From JAUIAI01 sp045106815 (GTDB lineage Bacteria > Pseudomonadota > Gammaproteobacteria > Burkholderiales > Burkholderiaceae_E): 64,000 bases of DNA. The notes under the pieces were generated by a model. That model saw only the letters and a list, made by a program, of their open reading frames with translations. It was not told the origin of the DNA and did no database searches. How positions within the stretch are numbered: the first letter of the stretch is position 1; each line of letters opens with the position of its first letter. Positions 63,062 through 64,000 of the stretch are shown here, piece after piece. Location: positions 8,609-72,608 of the forward strand of contig JBGCFG010000012.1 in the NCBI GenBank assembly GCA_045106815.1, in the 5' to 3' direction. The translations under genes and the position numbers were made by a program.

Positions 63062-64000
63062 ATGACTAACGACACAACTTCCCAAACACACCACTGCGAT
63101 GTGTTGGTGGTTGGTTCCGGCGCCGGCGGTTTGTCGAGTGCAGTGCGCGCCGCTTATTTGGGTTTGGATGTGCTGGTGGTTGAGAAGGAGCCCGTGTTTG
63201 GTGGCACCACGGCGCGATCAGGTGGCTGGTTGTGGATTCCCGGCAATGGTCCCGCGCAACGCGCCGGTGTGACTGATAGCGTTCAGCATGCGCGTGAGTA
63301 CTTGATGCACGAAGCGGGTGACTACTTTGACGCCAGGCGCGTCGATGCTTTCCTGGCCAACGGGCCGCAAGCCGTCAAGTTCTTTGAAGAGAAAACCAGC
63401 CTGCAGTTTGATCTTGGCCCAACCTTTGCCGACTATCATCCAGGTGCACCAGGCGGTATGGATGGTGGCCGCTCAATCGTGGCGCAAGCCTTTGACGGCC
63501 GGGAACTCGGACCAGATATTCGCCGCCTGCGTCCGCCTCTGGCCGAGATTACTTTACTGGGCATGATGATCGGCACAGGAAAAGAGTTACTGCACTTTTT
63601 CAATGTGACCCGTTCACCCGTATCGGCATTTTTTGTCGCTGGCCTGCTTCTTAAGTACATTCGTGACCGGGTGTTTCATGGCCGCTCAATGCGACTAATG
63701 AACGGCAATGCATTGGTTGCGAGACTCGCTAAGTCCTGCGCAAAACTTAATGTGCCTATCTGGACGCGTGCCGGCGTTGTCTCAATTGAGCAAGAGGCCG
63801 ACGGCGCCGTGACCGGCGCCCGTGTGCAGACGGCCAAGGGCATTATCAAGGTGAAGACAAGCCGCGGGGTTGTACTCGCAGCCGGCGGATTTCCGCAAGA
63901 CCCGGTTCGCCGTCAAGCGCTGTTTCCCCATGCGCCCAGTGGCTACGAACATGTCTCCCCGGCGCCTCCTGGCAACACAGGCGACGGGCTTCGGCTGGGC
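63062..64000 (+). CDS. FAD-dependent dehydrogenase, 3' end outside window
   Basis: 313 codons are visible. N-terminal FAD Rossmann site VLVVGSGAGGLSSAVRAAYL and VVEKEPVFGGTTARSGGWLW (the GG-T-T/S-A-x-S-G-G motif of the fumarate-reductase/3-ketosteroid-dehydrogenase superfamily), then LMNGNALVARLAKSC and VVLAAGGFPQDPVRR. It could be a 3-ketosteroid 1-dehydrogenase-like, fumarate-reductase-like or related enzyme; the active-site part is beyond the window. GGAGACA precedes the ATG. It continues the SDR gene in a likely operon. Confidence 0.85.
   Translation, partial: MTNDTTSQTHHCDVLVVGSGAGGLSSAVRAAYLGLDVLVVEKEPVFGGTTARSGGWLWIPGNGPAQRAGVTDSVQHAREYLMHEAGDYFDARRVDAFLANGPQAVKFFEEKTSLQFDLGPTFADYHPGAPGGMDGGRSIVAQAFDGRELGPDIRRLRPPLAEITLLGMMIGTGKELLHFFNVTRSPVSAFFVAGLLLKYIRDRVFHGRSMRLMNGNALVARLAKSCAKLNVPIWTRAGVVSIEQEADGAVTGARVQTAKGIIKVKTSRGVVLAAGGFPQDPVRRQALFPHAPSGYEHVSPAPPGNTGDGLRLG

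Overview
The window looks like a chromosomal segment of a betaproteobacterium of the order Burkholderiales, probably close to Alcaligenaceae. I infer this from the fused S10-spc-alpha ribosomal operon, a tripartite tricarboxylate transporter with a Bug-type receptor, a Mg-type HemB next to EngB and a divergent cytochrome c4, the lysA-lptM/cyaY/mrcA/pilMNOPQ block, and aroK-aroB followed by gltB-gltD. No rRNA, tRNA, CRISPR array, prophage or transposase gene was seen. Almost everything is ordinary core chromosome.

Layout. 1-762: 5' part of an MFS gene on the minus strand. 763-15352: ribosomal superoperon from rplC to rplQ, with secY, infA and rpoA inside, a long structured leader, an internal promoter before rplN and a terminator after rplQ. 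rpsJ is not at the head of the operon. 15353-15828: AT-rich gap with three perfect DnaA-box matches. 15829-18821: tctC-tctA-tctB. 18841-25406: metallo-beta-lactamase-fold protein, PNPOx-like protein, small lipoprotein, then the tight leftward run engB-hemB-EncFtn ferritin-MFS, with cytochrome c4 divergent from it. 25543-31389: msrPQ, lysA-lptM, cyaY and mrcA (PBP1A). 32034-40993: pilMNOPQ, an Ig-repeat lipoprotein, aroK-aroB. 41406-47712: gltB-gltD (glutamate synthase). 47713-48299: a gene-free gap with two complex palindromic elements. 48300-57652: amidase, DUF3179 protein, MaoC-like hydratase, apt, hslR, histidine phosphatase, SDR, ssb, uvrA. 57683-64000: a probable catabolic cluster of two SDRs, a class II aldolase-like protein, an acyl-CoA ligase, a methyltransferase-like protein and an FAD-dependent dehydrogenase cut by the window end.

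The most unusual structure is in the gltD-amidase gap. Two elements of 200 and 203 bp lie in opposite orientation and share three conserved single-strand modules in the same order. The stems between the modules have unrelated sequences in the two copies, yet both inner stems are exactly 24 bp and perfectly self-complementary. This is a conserved secondary-structure architecture with exchanged stem sequences, and I do not recognise it as a named repeat or RNA family. Secondary points are an EncFtn-type ferritin without an adjacent encapsulin gene or visible targeting tail, a possible 17-codon leader ORF before rplN whose stop codon sits in a hairpin loop, a DnaA-box cluster after the ribosomal operon, and two neighbouring enzymes in the last cluster that lack their family's catalytic residues.
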